From assembly GCF_000166135.1 (NCBI RefSeq), contig NC_014666.1:2232001-2296000 (forward strand): a stretch of 64,000 nucleotides of DNA, read 5' to 3'. A model generated the notes under the pieces. The model made no database searches, was not told the origin of the DNA, and was given only the letters and a program-made list of their open reading frames with translations. A program made the position numbers and the translations under genes. The stretch is from Pseudofrankia inefficax. Lineage in GTDB: Bacteria > Actinomycetota > Actinomycetes > Frankiales > Frankiaceae. Positions 11,399 through 18,766 of the stretch are shown one piece after another; position 1 is the first letter of the stretch, and each line of letters starts with the position of its first letter.

Positions 11399-12931
11399 GT
11401 GCCGCGCATTCACCTGGTCTCCAACCTGCCTGGGGTGGGCGCCCTCGGTGACCACCTCCGGGCCGCTGGGCTCGGGCCCACCTCGGCCCGCTCCGCCGAC
11501 GCCCTGCTGGTCCTCATCGACCGGCCACTGGACTCCGTCGAGCAGGAGCTACTCGACCGCGCGCGGCAGTCGGTCCCCGTACTGCTCGCCGGGCCCACGG
11601 TCCGCGCCCTGCCCGTCGACAGCCCGCTGGTGGAGGCCTCCGGCCTGATCCCGGGCCGCGCGGTCCCGCCGCATGTGCTGGCCCTGTCCACGGGGCCGGA
11701 CGGCGGGCAGGTGGCGGCGCGGATGGGCGAGTTCCGCCCGTACGACAGCTGGGTGCTGCCCGACAAGATCGCCGACGACGTCGAGCGGCTGCTGCTCGTG
11801 CGCCACGAGATGGCCGAGTACCCGGTCTGCACCTGGCGGCCGTCCACCGGCCTCGGCATGTTCACGCTCGGGACCACGGCCTCCACGCTCGCGGACCCCG
11901 GGTATCACCGGCTGGTCGGCCGCTGGCTGCGGCACGCCCTCGGCGTCAGCGACGCGGGCCCGATCGGCGTCGGCCTGCTCGCCACCCCGACGACGTCCGC
12001 CGTTCACCAGGCGGCCCTCGACGCCACCGAGGGCCTGAACCTGGTGGCCGTCAGCGGCAGCCAGCCCGGCCCCGACGGCACCGTCCGCGGTTACGCCGAG
12101 GCCGACGACCTGGTCGCCGACCCCGACGTCCGCCTCGTCGTGGTCGGCACCCAGAACAACAGCCGGGCCCAGTGGGCGAGCCGCGCGCTGGAGGCCGGCA
12201 AGGACGTCGTCATCGCCGCCCCGTTCGCGCTGTCCACCCAGGAGGCCGACGACCTGGCGCTGCTCGCCGCGGCCCGCTCGTCGGTGGTGGTGATGTATCC
12301 GGAGCGGCGCGAGGACCCGGCCTACCAGAGCCTGCGGGCCGCGGTCCGGCGCGGCGCCATCGGCGACGTCTTCTCCGTCGAGGCGACCTACGGCGGGTTC
12401 AACCGTCCGGCCGGCGGCTGGCGCGACGACGAGCGCACCAGTGGGGGCCTGATCCACGAGCGCGGCTTCGCGCACCTCGACTGGGTGCTCGACCTGGTCG
12501 ACGAGCCCGTCGAGACGGTGGTCGCGACCACCCACAAGCGCGTCTGGCACCACGTCACCAACGCCGACCACGCCCGCATCCTGCTGCGCTTCGCGGACGG
12601 CGCCGAGGCGCACCTCGTCCTGTCCGACGTGCTGCCGACGCCGACCGCCCGGCTGCGGGTGCTCGGCACCGCCGGCGCGCTGTCGGCCGACGCTCTGTCC
12701 CCCGACGGCCGGGCCGGCGCGCTGACGCTGGTCACCCACGACGGCACCACGACCCAGCTGCCGCTTCCCGCCGCGGCCGGGTCACCGTTCTACCGGGATC
12801 TCGCGGACGCCCTGCTGTCGGGCTGGCCGCTGAACCCCTACCGGGTGGAGACGGCCCGCAAGGTCGTCGCCGTCGCCGAGGCGGCCACCCGGTCCGCGGC
12901 CGCCGGCGGCGTCCAGATCGGCCCCGCCTGA
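11399..12931 (+). CDS. ThuA-like domain fused to a Gfo/Idh/MocA oxidoreductase
   Basis: A 510-residue protein in two parts. Residues 1 to about 180 resemble a ThuA (trehalose-utilisation, class I amidotransferase-like) fold. The segment with YPVCTWRPSTGLGMFTLG, then LADPGYHRLVGRWLRHALG, matches the typical ThuA ending. Residues from about 185 onward form a Gfo/Idh/MocA dehydrogenase: the nucleotide-binding part (VGLLATPTTSAVHQAAL, VVVGTQNNSRAQWASRALEAGKDVVIAAPFALS), then the sugar-binding part with GGLIHERGFAHLDWVLDL. The usual Glu-Lys-Pro of this family is replaced by AAPFALS. A GTG at 11399 is chosen over a TTG at 11372 because the domain begins immediately (VPRIHLVSNLPG). The substrate is probably a sugar or inositol derivative but cannot be told. 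The ThuA assignment is the less certain part. Confidence 0.7.
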   Translation: MPRIHLVSNLPGVGALGDHLRAAGLGPTSARSADALLVLIDRPLDSVEQELLDRARQSVPVLLAGPTVRALPVDSPLVEASGLIPGRAVPPHVLALSTGPDGGQVAARMGEFRPYDSWVLPDKIADDVERLLLVRHEMAEYPVCTWRPSTGLGMFTLGTTASTLADPGYHRLVGRWLRHALGVSDAGPIGVGLLATPTTSAVHQAALDATEGLNLVAVSGSQPGPDGTVRGYAEADDLVADPDVRLVVVGTQNNSRAQWASRALEAGKDVVIAAPFALSTQEADDLALLAAARSSVVVMYPERREDPAYQSLRAAVRRGAIGDVFSVEATYGGFNRPAGGWRDDERTSGGLIHERGFAHLDWVLDLVDEPVETVVATTHKRVWHHVTNADHARILLRFADGAEAHLVLSDVLPTPTARLRVLGTAGALSADALSPDGRAGALTLVTHDGTTTQLPLPAAAGSPFYRDLADALLSGWPLNPYRVETARKVVAVAEAATRSAAAGGVQIGPA

Positions 12932-13023
12932 CGCGGGCGCCCAGGCCGCGGCCCTTTGGTTGTTGTTGCGGGACGTTGGGGGTCACGGCTGCATGAACGC
13001 GTCAATCGGAAGTACGCACGGCC

Positions 13024-13058
13024 TTGAGGAGACGTCCACGTCCTGTTTAATCTTGACC
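13024..13058 (+). promoter_or_regulatory. candidate leaderless promoter for the Rv2175c-like gene
   Basis: TTGAGG (13024-13029) and TTTAAT (13046-13051) are separated by 16 bases and end seven bases before the ATG at 13059. No purine-rich ribosome site precedes that ATG, so transcription probably starts at or next to the start codon. Confidence 0.5.
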
Positions 13059-13388
13059 ATGGACAACTGGTTGCCGCTGCCCGATGTCGCCGAGGCGCTG
13101 GGCGTCCCGGTCACCCGGGTGCGCCAGCTCGTGCGGGAGGGCGGCCTGCTCGCTCGTCGCCAGGACGACGGCATTCTGCGGATCCCGGCTGGCTTCATCC
13201 ACGGGGACGCCGTCACGAAGGGCCTCTCCGGCACGTTGACGCTGCTGGCCGACGCCGGTTTCTCGCCGGACGAGGCCATCGACTGGCTGATGCGGGAGGA
13301 CCCGAGCCTTCCCGGCACCCCGCTGCAGGCGCTGCGGGACAACCGCGGCCGGGAGGTCAAGCGCCGGGCTCAGGCGCTCGCCTTCTAG
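13059..13388 (+). CDS. Rv2175c-family DNA-binding protein
   Basis: A 109-residue winged-helix protein. The N-terminal HTH is WLPLPDVAEALGVPVTRVRQLVREGGLLA, followed by a short wing (DGILRIPAGFI). The C-terminal family part is GLSGTLTLLADAGFSPDEAIDWLMREDPSLPGTPLQALR and then a basic tail, EVKRRAQALAF. In Mycobacterium tuberculosis the homologue Rv2175c is phosphorylated by PknL on an N-terminal tail threonine. The ATG at 13059 gives a protein without that tail. An in-frame ATG at 12993 would add 22 residues rich in Ser/Thr, but the promoter-like sequence directly before 13059 favours the short form. It follows the ThuA fusion gene and precedes thiS. Confidence 0.85.
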   Translation: MDNWLPLPDVAEALGVPVTRVRQLVREGGLLARRQDDGILRIPAGFIHGDAVTKGLSGTLTLLADAGFSPDEAIDWLMREDPSLPGTPLQALRDNRGREVKRRAQALAF

Positions 13389-13474
13389 GGGCATCCCCCT
13401 TCTAGGGGCCTCCGTCTTCTAGGGGCCTCCGTCAGCCGGGCGCCCGCGGGCCCGGCGCGCGTAGGGTCCGAAGG

Positions 13475-13729
13475 GTGGTCGATGCGTCTGTGGCTGGAGC
13501 GCCTGGAACGAGTGGCCCTCGCGCGGTTGTCGACGTCGTCGTGAACGGTCGGGAGCGGCAGGTGCCGGACGGGCAGCCGTTGCCCGAGCTGATCGTCGAG
13601 CTCGGGCTGCGCGTCGGCTCCGTCGTCGTCGAGTACAACGGCGAGGCGCTCACGACGGCCGAGGGCCGCGCGGTGCTGCTGCGGGCCGGCGACCGGCTGG
13701 AGCTGGTCCGGGCGGTGGCCGGTGGCTGA
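13475..13729 (+). CDS. thiS: sulfur-carrier protein ThiS
   Basis: An 84-residue ubiquitin-fold sulfur carrier for thiazole synthesis. The core starts at VDVVVNGRERQVPDG, continues with VVVEYNGEALTTAEGRAVLLRAGDRLELVRAVAGG, and ends in the diagnostic Gly-Gly that is adenylated and converted to a thiocarboxylate. About 18 non-conserved residues precede the core from the GTG at 13475. The stop overlaps the thiE start (13722) by eight bases, so the two are coupled. It delivers sulfur to ThiG, encoded 4.7 kb upstream on the same strand. No second TPP element is seen in front of it. Confidence 0.9.
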   Translation: MVDASVAGAPGTSGPRAVVDVVVNGRERQVPDGQPLPELIVELGLRVGSVVVEYNGEALTTAEGRAVLLRAGDRLELVRAVAGG

Positions 13730-14546
13730 CGACCTGACCGACCTGACCGGTCTCGCCGGCGACGCCGAGCTCGACGAGCCGGCGGCGCGACAGACGGGCC
13801 CGTCCGCGCTGGACGTGATCGCCGAGCAGGCGATCGTGGACTTGGCGCTGGCCGAGGCGCCCGACGGGGCACCGCTGGCGCGGGCCGAGCGCCTGGCCCG
13901 GCTCGCCGACGCGCGGCTCTATCTGTGCACCCCGCGCCAGCCGGCCTTCGACGCGTTCCTCGACGGCGTGCTCGCGCCGGCCGGGGGGCCGGGGGTCGAT
14001 CTGATCCAGCTGCGCGAGAAGGGGCTGGAATGGCGAGCCGAGGCGGCGGCACTGGGCCGGATGGTCGCCGCCGGCCGCCGTCACGGCGCCCTGGTGAGCG
14101 GTAACGACCGGGCCGATCTGGCCTCGGTGGCCGGCGTCGACATCCTGCACGTCGGCCAGGACGACATCCCGCCCGCGACGGCCCGCCGGCTGCTCGGGCC
14201 CGACGTGATCATCGGGCTGTCGACGCACGACGAGGACCAGCTCGCCGCGGCGATCGAGGACCCGGACGTCGACTACTTCTGCGTAGGCCCGGTCTGGCCC
14301 ACGCCCACGAAGGAGGGCCGGCCCGGTGTCGGGCTGGGGCTGGTCGCCACGGCCGTCGCCGCCGCGCCGCCGTTCGCGCCCGGCGCCAAGCCCTGGTTCG
14401 CGATCGGCGGCATCGACGCCGAACGTCTCGACGAGGTGCTCGCGACCGGCGCCCGGCGGGCGGTCGTGGTCCGGGCCATCACCGGCGCCGCCGACCCGGC
14501 CGCGGCCGCCGCCGCGCTGGCCGGCCGGCTGCGCGCCGCCGGCTAG
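13722..14546 (+). CDS. thiE: thiamine phosphate synthase ThiE with an N-terminal extension
   Basis: ThiE joins HMP pyrophosphate and thiazole phosphate to give thiamine phosphate. The TIM-barrel core starts near residue 65 (ARLYLCTPRQPAFDAFLDG). Pyrophosphate and metal-binding segments are VDLIQLREKGLEW, LVSGNDRADLASVAGVDILHVGQDDIP, IGLSTHDEDQLAAA and DYFCVGPVWPTPTKEGRPGVGL, with FAIGGIDAERLDEVLATGARRAVVVRAI at the phosphate site. The protein has 274 residues, about 60 more than usual. The extra N-terminal stretch is acidic and alanine-rich with no recognisable domain. Because the GTG at 13722 overlaps thiS, the extension seems genuinely translated. It forms an operon with thiS. Confidence 0.93.
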   Translation: MADDLTDLTGLAGDAELDEPAARQTGPSALDVIAEQAIVDLALAEAPDGAPLARAERLARLADARLYLCTPRQPAFDAFLDGVLAPAGGPGVDLIQLREKGLEWRAEAAALGRMVAAGRRHGALVSGNDRADLASVAGVDILHVGQDDIPPATARRLLGPDVIIGLSTHDEDQLAAAIEDPDVDYFCVGPVWPTPTKEGRPGVGLGLVATAVAAAPPFAPGAKPWFAIGGIDAERLDEVLATGARRAVVVRAITGAADPAAAAAALAGRLRAAG

Positions 14547-14560
14547 CCCGCGGCTGCCGC

Positions 14561-14926
14561 GTGCGGCACCTGACCTACCTCGCGGTGCTGGCCGTCTGCC
14601 TGCTGGGCACGGCGCCGCTGGAGATCCTGCTGCGGACCCGGGTCTACGCCCGCTGGCGGCGCCTCGTGGCCACGCTCGTGCCGGTGCTGGTGGTCTTCGC
14701 CGGCTGGGACCTCTACGCGGTCGCGCGCCGCCAGTGGACGTTCGACGCCAGGAGCATCACCGGAATCCGGCTGCCCGGCGGCCTGCCGCTGGAGGAGGTC
14801 CTGTTCTTCGTCGCCGTGCCGGTGTGCGCGGTGCTCACGCTGGAGGCCGTCCGCGCCCGCCGGCCCGGCTGGCTCGTCGGCGACGAGCCGGCCCAGGGGG
14901 ACGCGCCCGGGGACGAGGCGCGGTGA
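14561..14926 (+). CDS. crtYc: lycopene cyclase domain protein, CrtYc-type half
   Basis: A 121-residue integral membrane protein with about three hydrophobic segments: LTYLAVLAVCLLGTAPLEI, LVATLVPVLVVFAGWDLYAV, and EEVLFFVAVPVCAVLTLEAV. The motif GIRLPGGLPLEEVLFFVAVP is the signature of the actinobacterial/archaeal lycopene-cyclase domain family, in which two short subunits together cyclise lycopene ends. It starts at a GTG 14 bases after thiE. Its stop overlaps the next gene by GTGA, giving the standard coupled subunit pair. No other carotenoid gene is in the window, so the product may be a different isoprenoid. Confidence 0.85.
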   Translation: MRHLTYLAVLAVCLLGTAPLEILLRTRVYARWRRLVATLVPVLVVFAGWDLYAVARRQWTFDARSITGIRLPGGLPLEEVLFFVAVPVCAVLTLEAVRARRPGWLVGDEPAQGDAPGDEAR

Positions 14927-15225
14927 GCTACACGGCGCTCGCGGTCGCCGGGGTGGTGCTGGCGGTCGCGGCGGACCTGGGGGTGTTCCGGGTGCGGCTC
15001 GTGCGCCGGAAGGCGTTCTGGACCGCCTACGCGATCATCGTCGGCTGCCAGCTGGCCGCGAACGGGGTGCTCACCGGGTTCGGCGTCGTGCGCTACGACC
15101 CGGGCACGATCCTCGGCCCGAGGCTGGTCTTCGCGCCCGTCGAGGACCTGCTCTTCGGCTTCGCCCTGGTCCTGTGGACCCTCGACTGGTGGGTCTGGTG
15201 GGGCCGGCGCGCGCTCGGGCGCTGA
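14923..15225 (+). CDS. crtYd: lycopene cyclase domain protein, CrtYd-type half
   Basis: A 100-residue partner of the preceding gene with three membrane helices: YTALAVAGVVLAVAADLGV, FWTAYAIIVGCQLAANGVL, and EDLLFGFALVLWTLDWWVWW. The pairing motif GPRLVFAPVEDLLFGFALVL mirrors the PLEEVLFF motif of the first subunit, as expected for a heterodimer made of homologous halves. It begins inside the stop codon of the upstream gene (GTGA), so the two proteins should be made in equal amounts. A strong hairpin follows nine bases after the stop. Confidence 0.85.
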   Translation: MSYTALAVAGVVLAVAADLGVFRVRLVRRKAFWTAYAIIVGCQLAANGVLTGFGVVRYDPGTILGPRLVFAPVEDLLFGFALVLWTLDWWVWWGRRALGR

Positions 15226-15234
15226 CCTCGCGGC

Positions 15235-15271
15235 GTGGCCGGCGCCGGGCACTGGGCCCGGCGCCGGCCAC
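15235..15271. terminator. bidirectional terminator between crtYd and the SDR gene
   Basis: A perfect 16-bp inverted repeat (GTGGCCGGCGCCGGGC and its complement) with a five-base loop lies between two convergent genes. Confidence 0.85.
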
Positions 15272-15285
15272 GAGCCGGCCGCGGC

Positions 15286-16218
15286 CTACCGGCGGTTGCC
15301 CTGCATGTCCGCGTTGGTGGCGGCCTTGGCGACCAGGTCGGGGATGACCTCGCCGAGCTCGCCCGGCTCCCACTTGCCCTGGCGGTCCACCGACGGGCCG
15401 TTCACCCAGCCCTCGGCGACGCTGATGAAGCCGCCGGCGACCGAGAACACCCGCCCGGTGACGGCGCTCGACTGCGGCGAGCCGAGCCACACGACCAGCG
15501 GCGAGATGTTCTCCGGGCCGAGCGGGTTCCAGGCCTCGTCCTGGCTGGCCTCCCTGGCGTCCTCGTCCTGCTTCTTGACGAAGCCGAGGTCCTCGGTCAT
15601 CCGGGTCAGCGCGGTCGGCGCGATCGCGTTCACGGTGACCCCGTAGCGGCTCAGCTCCATGGCGGCGATGACGGTGAACGCGGCGATGCCGGCCTTGGCC
15701 GCGCCGTAGTTCGTCTGCCCGACGTTGCCGAAGATGCCCGACGGCGACGAGGTGTTGATGATGCGGGCGTCGTTCGCCTCGCCGGCCTTGGACCGGTCCC
15801 GCCAGTAGGCGGCGGCGTGGTGCGCCGGGCCGAAGGTGCCCTTCAGGTGCACCTTGATGACCGCGTCCCACTCGGCCTCGGTCATGTTCGTCAGCATCCG
15901 GTCGCGCAGGATGCCGGCGTTGTTGACCACCACGTCCAGGCCGCCGAACGTGTCGACCGCGGTCTGGATCAGGGACAGGCTGCCGTCCCAGGTCGAGATG
16001 TCCTCGGTGTGCGCGACGGCCTCACCGCCGGCCGCCTTGATCTCCTCGGCGACGGCCTGGGCCGGGCCGGCGGAGGCACCCGTGCCGTCCCGGGAGCCAC
16101 CCAGGTCGTTGACGACGACCTTCGCGCCCTCGGCGGCGAACGCGAGCGCGTGCTGGCGGCCGATGCCACCGCCCGCCCCGGTGATGACGACGATGCGCCC
16201 CTCGCAGATCCCGCTCAT
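15286..16218 (-). CDS. short-chain dehydrogenase, hydroxyacyl-CoA-dehydrogenase-like
   Basis: A 310-residue classical SDR. The cofactor motif is VVITGAGGGIGRQHALAFAAEGAKVVVNDLGG, NNAG is in DVVVNNAGILRDRML, and the catalytic tetrad is Asn, Ser (INTSSPSG), Tyr-x-x-x-Lys (TNYGAAKAG). The wording NDLGGSRDG and the C-terminal ENISPLVVWLGSPQSSAVTGRVFSVAGG segment resemble the dehydrogenase part of multifunctional enzyme 2 and related steroid or acyl-CoA beta-oxidation SDRs. With an acyl-CoA dehydrogenase and two MaoC-type hydratases next door, it most likely oxidises a 3-hydroxyacyl-CoA. It is divergent from the acyl-CoA dehydrogenase, with about 340 bases between them. Confidence 0.85.
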   Translation of the reverse strand: MSGICEGRIVVITGAGGGIGRQHALAFAAEGAKVVVNDLGGSRDGTGASAGPAQAVAEEIKAAGGEAVAHTEDISTWDGSLSLIQTAVDTFGGLDVVVNNAGILRDRMLTNMTEAEWDAVIKVHLKGTFGPAHHAAAYWRDRSKAGEANDARIINTSSPSGIFGNVGQTNYGAAKAGIAAFTVIAAMELSRYGVTVNAIAPTALTRMTEDLGFVKKQDEDAREASQDEAWNPLGPENISPLVVWLGSPQSSAVTGRVFSVAGGFISVAEGWVNGPSVDRQGKWEPGELGEVIPDLVAKAATNADMQGNRR

Positions 16219-16561
16219 GCCCGGACTCCCTCAGTCACGTGTCTTCTGTTCGTCCTCGCCACATACCGATCATGCGCCCGGACGGCTGGCGGCCGAGCGC
16301 TGCGCCGGCCCGCGGACCGCTGCGCCGGGCGGTGGGCGGTCGTGTCATCGTGTCGCGCCGTGCGGTCACGGGCCAGCGAAGGGGAAGTGACCTTGGTCGT
16401 CCCGGGCCGTCCCGATGTGCGTCTGGGCGTCCGGGTGGGCAGGATGGACCGCGGCGCATCCCGTGGGGTCGCGCGGCCGGTCTGCCGGACGCGGGATCCA
16501 CCGGCGCACGGGGTTCTCGCCGCGCTCCGCCCAGGCGGGGCCGGCCGAGAGCAGGTGTGCC
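16219..16561. other. intergenic stretch between divergent SDR and acyl-CoA dehydrogenase
   Basis: These 343 bases must hold both promoters. I see no convincing operator or RNA in them; the open frames crossing it are compositional. Confidence 0.5.
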
Positions 16562-16564
16562 GTG

Positions 16565-17752
16565 ATGCTGGATCGAGACCAGATTCGGACGGGTGCCGTG
16601 CAGGAGAGTGACTTCACCGAGGTTTTGGCCTCGGTACGACGGTTCGTGCAGGAGCGGGTCGTGCCGCTCGAGCCGGAGATCGAGGAGACGGACGCGATGC
16701 CCGCCTCGCTGCGGGCCGAGGCGGCCGAGATGGGCCTGTTCGGGTTCGCGATCCCGGAGCTGTACGGCGGGCTCGGCCTGTCGATGAGCGAGGAGGTCCG
16801 GCTCGTCTACGAGCTGGGCTACACCACGCCGTCGTTCCGGTCGATGTTCGGGACCAACAACGGGATCGCGGGCCACGTCCTGCTGGAGGGCGCGACCGAG
16901 GAGCAGAAGAAGACCTGGCTGCCGAAGGTGGCCTCCGGCGAGTGGACCGCGTCGTTCGCGCTGACCGAGTCCGGCGCCGGGTCCGACCCGTCCGGCCTGA
17001 CCACGACCGCCGTCCGCGACGGCGACGAGTGGGTGATCAACGGCTCGAAGCGGTTCATCACCAACGCGCCGCTCGCCGACGTCTTCATGGTCTTCGCCCG
17101 TACCGACCCGGAGGCCGCGTCCAGCCGCGGCATCAGCACGTTCATGGTCGAGAAGGGCACGCCGGGCCTGTCGGTCGGGCCGCGCGACCACAAGATGGGC
17201 CAGGCCGGCGCCTGGACCGCGGACGTGTACTTCGACAACGTGCGGGTGCCGTCGTCGGTGCTGATCGGCGGCGAGGCCGGGGTCGGCCGCGGCTACGCGA
17301 CGGCGATGCGCTGCCTCGCGCACGGCCGCATCCACATCGCCGCGCTGTGCGTCGGCATGAGCCAGCGGCTGGTGGACGAGTCCGTCGCCTACGCGGCGAC
17401 CCGCGAGCAGGGCGGCGGGGTGATCGGCTCCCACCAGCTGATCCAGGGGCTGATCGCGGACTCGGCGACCGACCTCTACGCCGCCCGGGCGCTGGTCTCC
17501 GACGTCGCGGCGAAGTTCGACGACGGCAGTGACAAACGGATCGGCCCGTCGTGCGCGAAGTACTTCGCGTCCGAGGCGGTCGGGCGCATCGCCGACCGCG
17601 CGGTGCAGATCCACGGCGGCTCGGGCTACATCCGGGGCGTGCCGGTCGAGCGCTTCTACCGGGACGCGCGGCTGTTCCGCATCTACGAGGGCACCAGCCA
17701 GATCCAGCAGATCGTCATCGCCCGGGGCCTGCTCGCCCAGGCCGGCGGCTGA
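16565..17752 (+). CDS. acyl-CoA dehydrogenase
   Basis: A 395-residue FAD-dependent acyl-CoA dehydrogenase of normal length, catalysing alpha,beta-desaturation of an acyl-CoA. Visible motifs are the ETDAMPASLRAEAAEMGLFG helical domain, FALTESGAGSDPSGLTTTAV (first ACAD signature, FAD contacts), GSKRFITNAPLADVFMVFAR, QIHGGSGYIRGVPVERFYRDAR (second signature), and IYEGTSQIQQIVIAR. The Glu of YEGT is at the position of the catalytic base in the medium-chain and bacterial enzymes. A GTG at 16562 and an ATG at 16565 are adjacent start choices. The gene probably works with the nearby SDR and MaoC proteins in oxidation of a fatty or branched acyl-CoA. Confidence 0.92.
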   Translation: MLDRDQIRTGAVQESDFTEVLASVRRFVQERVVPLEPEIEETDAMPASLRAEAAEMGLFGFAIPELYGGLGLSMSEEVRLVYELGYTTPSFRSMFGTNNGIAGHVLLEGATEEQKKTWLPKVASGEWTASFALTESGAGSDPSGLTTTAVRDGDEWVINGSKRFITNAPLADVFMVFARTDPEAASSRGISTFMVEKGTPGLSVGPRDHKMGQAGAWTADVYFDNVRVPSSVLIGGEAGVGRGYATAMRCLAHGRIHIAALCVGMSQRLVDESVAYAATREQGGGVIGSHQLIQGLIADSATDLYAARALVSDVAAKFDDGSDKRIGPSCAKYFASEAVGRIADRAVQIHGGSGYIRGVPVERFYRDARLFRIYEGTSQIQQIVIARGLLAQAGG

Positions 17753-17779
17753 CCGCCGGTCCGTCGTCGAGCGCCGCGT

Positions 17780-17811
17780 CCGCGGGCCTGCCTGGCGGGG
17801 CAGGCCCGCGG
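17780..17811. terminator. bidirectional terminator after the acyl-CoA dehydrogenase
   Basis: A perfect 13-bp inverted repeat (CCGCGGGCCTGCC and its complement) with a six-base loop separates convergent genes. Confidence 0.8.
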
Positions 17812-17837
17812 CCGCGGCCGAACGCGGCCCGCCGCCC

Positions 17838-18317
17838 TCAGGCCGGCAGGACGAAGGTGGCCTCACCGCGCAGGTGGGTGCCTCCGGTCTGCCGGGTGAC
17901 GAGCAGGGCCAGGTCGACGAACTGGCGGCCGGCCTCCTCGCGCAGCGCGGTGACGGTGGCGGTGTAGGTCAGCACGTCGCCCGGCCAGGCCTGCTCGCGG
18001 AACTGGACCGTGAAGCGGCGCAGGTTCGCCGCGCCGAGCCAGTCGGTCACGTAGGTGCCGAGGATGCCGGCCTGCAGCATGCCGACCGCGAACACCGTCG
18101 GGAAGCCGGCGGCGCGGGCGAACTCCTCGTCGTGGTGGATCGGGTTCAGGTCGCCCGAGGCGCCCTGGTAGCGGACGAAGTCGGTGCGGGTCAGCGGGCT
18201 GTCGACGAACGGCGCCGGCCCGGCTCCGACGGCGAGGTCCGCGTGCGCTAAGTCCGCGTGCGCTAAGTCGGTGTGCGCCCGGGCGTGCGGGTTCGCGGTG
18301 GCGGCGGCCGGCGTCAT
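17838..18317 (-). CDS. MaoC-type enoyl-CoA hydratase subunit
   Basis: A 159-residue single hot-dog-fold protein with the R-specific hydratase 2 motif. YQGASGDLNPIHHDEEFARAAGFP contains the catalytic Asp and His, and FAVGMLQAGILGTYVTDWLG follows. The first 35 residues are a non-conserved tail containing DLAHADLAHADLA, encoded by a short 15-bp tandem repeat. The start overlaps the stop of the upstream half-dehydratase gene (ATGA, 18314-18317). Such pairs form heteromeric hydratases that act on bulky acyl-CoA or acyl-carrier substrates, as in mycobacterial HadAB or ChsH1/ChsH2. Here this subunit supplies the catalytic residues. Confidence 0.88.
   Translation of the reverse strand: MTPAAATANPHARAHTDLAHADLAHADLAVGAGPAPFVDSPLTRTDFVRYQGASGDLNPIHHDEEFARAAGFPTVFAVGMLQAGILGTYVTDWLGAANLRRFTVQFREQAWPGDVLTYTATVTALREEAGRQFVDLALLVTRQTGGTHLRGEATFVLPA
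18231..18278. repeat. 15-bp tandem repeat in the MaoC gene N-terminus
   Basis: About three units of the type CGCTAAGTCCGCGTG lie in frame inside the coding sequence and encode (D)LAHA repeats in the non-conserved N-terminal tail. Copy number should vary between strains. Confidence 0.7.
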
Positions 18318-18766
18318 CGGTCGGTCTCCTGGCCGGCCAGGGCCGGCGGCTGGCCGGTGACGATGAAGGTCTTCCGCAGGTCGGCGACGGGGCGGCCGTC
18401 CGGGGTGCGGAACTCGTGGACGACCTCGATGAACCGCATCGAGCCGCCGCGCCGGCCCTCCTTGACGTAGTCGGCGGCGATCCGGGCCCGGGCGACCAGC
18501 CGGGTGCCGGCGCGCGGCGGCTCGCCGTGGAAGACGAACTCCTGGCCGCCGTCCAGCACCCGGCCGAGCTCGATGTCCTTGCCGCCGTCGACCTCGTCCC
18601 AGGGGAAGCCTGCGCCGGAGGACCAGAGGGCGGACGTCGCGAGGAAGGTGGCGGGGGAGACCGGCCGGTCGGCCGCCAGATAGTCGGGATTGCTCGACTT
18701 GGTCGCTCGGGCGAACTCGCGGATCTTGCCGAGTTCGACCTCCATCGTGTATCCGGGGCCGGGCAT
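18314..18766 (-). CDS. FAS1-like/MaoC N-terminal half-dehydratase subunit
   Basis: A 150-residue hot-dog protein of the non-catalytic MaoC_dehydrat_N (FAS1-like) type. It opens with YTMEVELGKIREFARATKSSNPDYL and includes the structural motifs SPATFLATSALW, GGKDIELGRVLDGGQEFVFHGEPPRAGTRL, and a C-terminal FRTPDGRPVADLRKTFIV strand. It lacks the catalytic D-x-N-P-I-H motif, which its partner gene supplies. The stop/start overlap with the downstream MaoC gene implies a stoichiometric complex. A 14-bp palindrome lies about 115 bases upstream of its start and may be the operator of this unit. Confidence 0.85.
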   Translation of the reverse strand: MPGPGYTMEVELGKIREFARATKSSNPDYLAADRPVSPATFLATSALWSSGAGFPWDEVDGGKDIELGRVLDGGQEFVFHGEPPRAGTRLVARARIAADYVKEGRRGGSMRFIEVVHEFRTPDGRPVADLRKTFIVTGQPPALAGQETDR

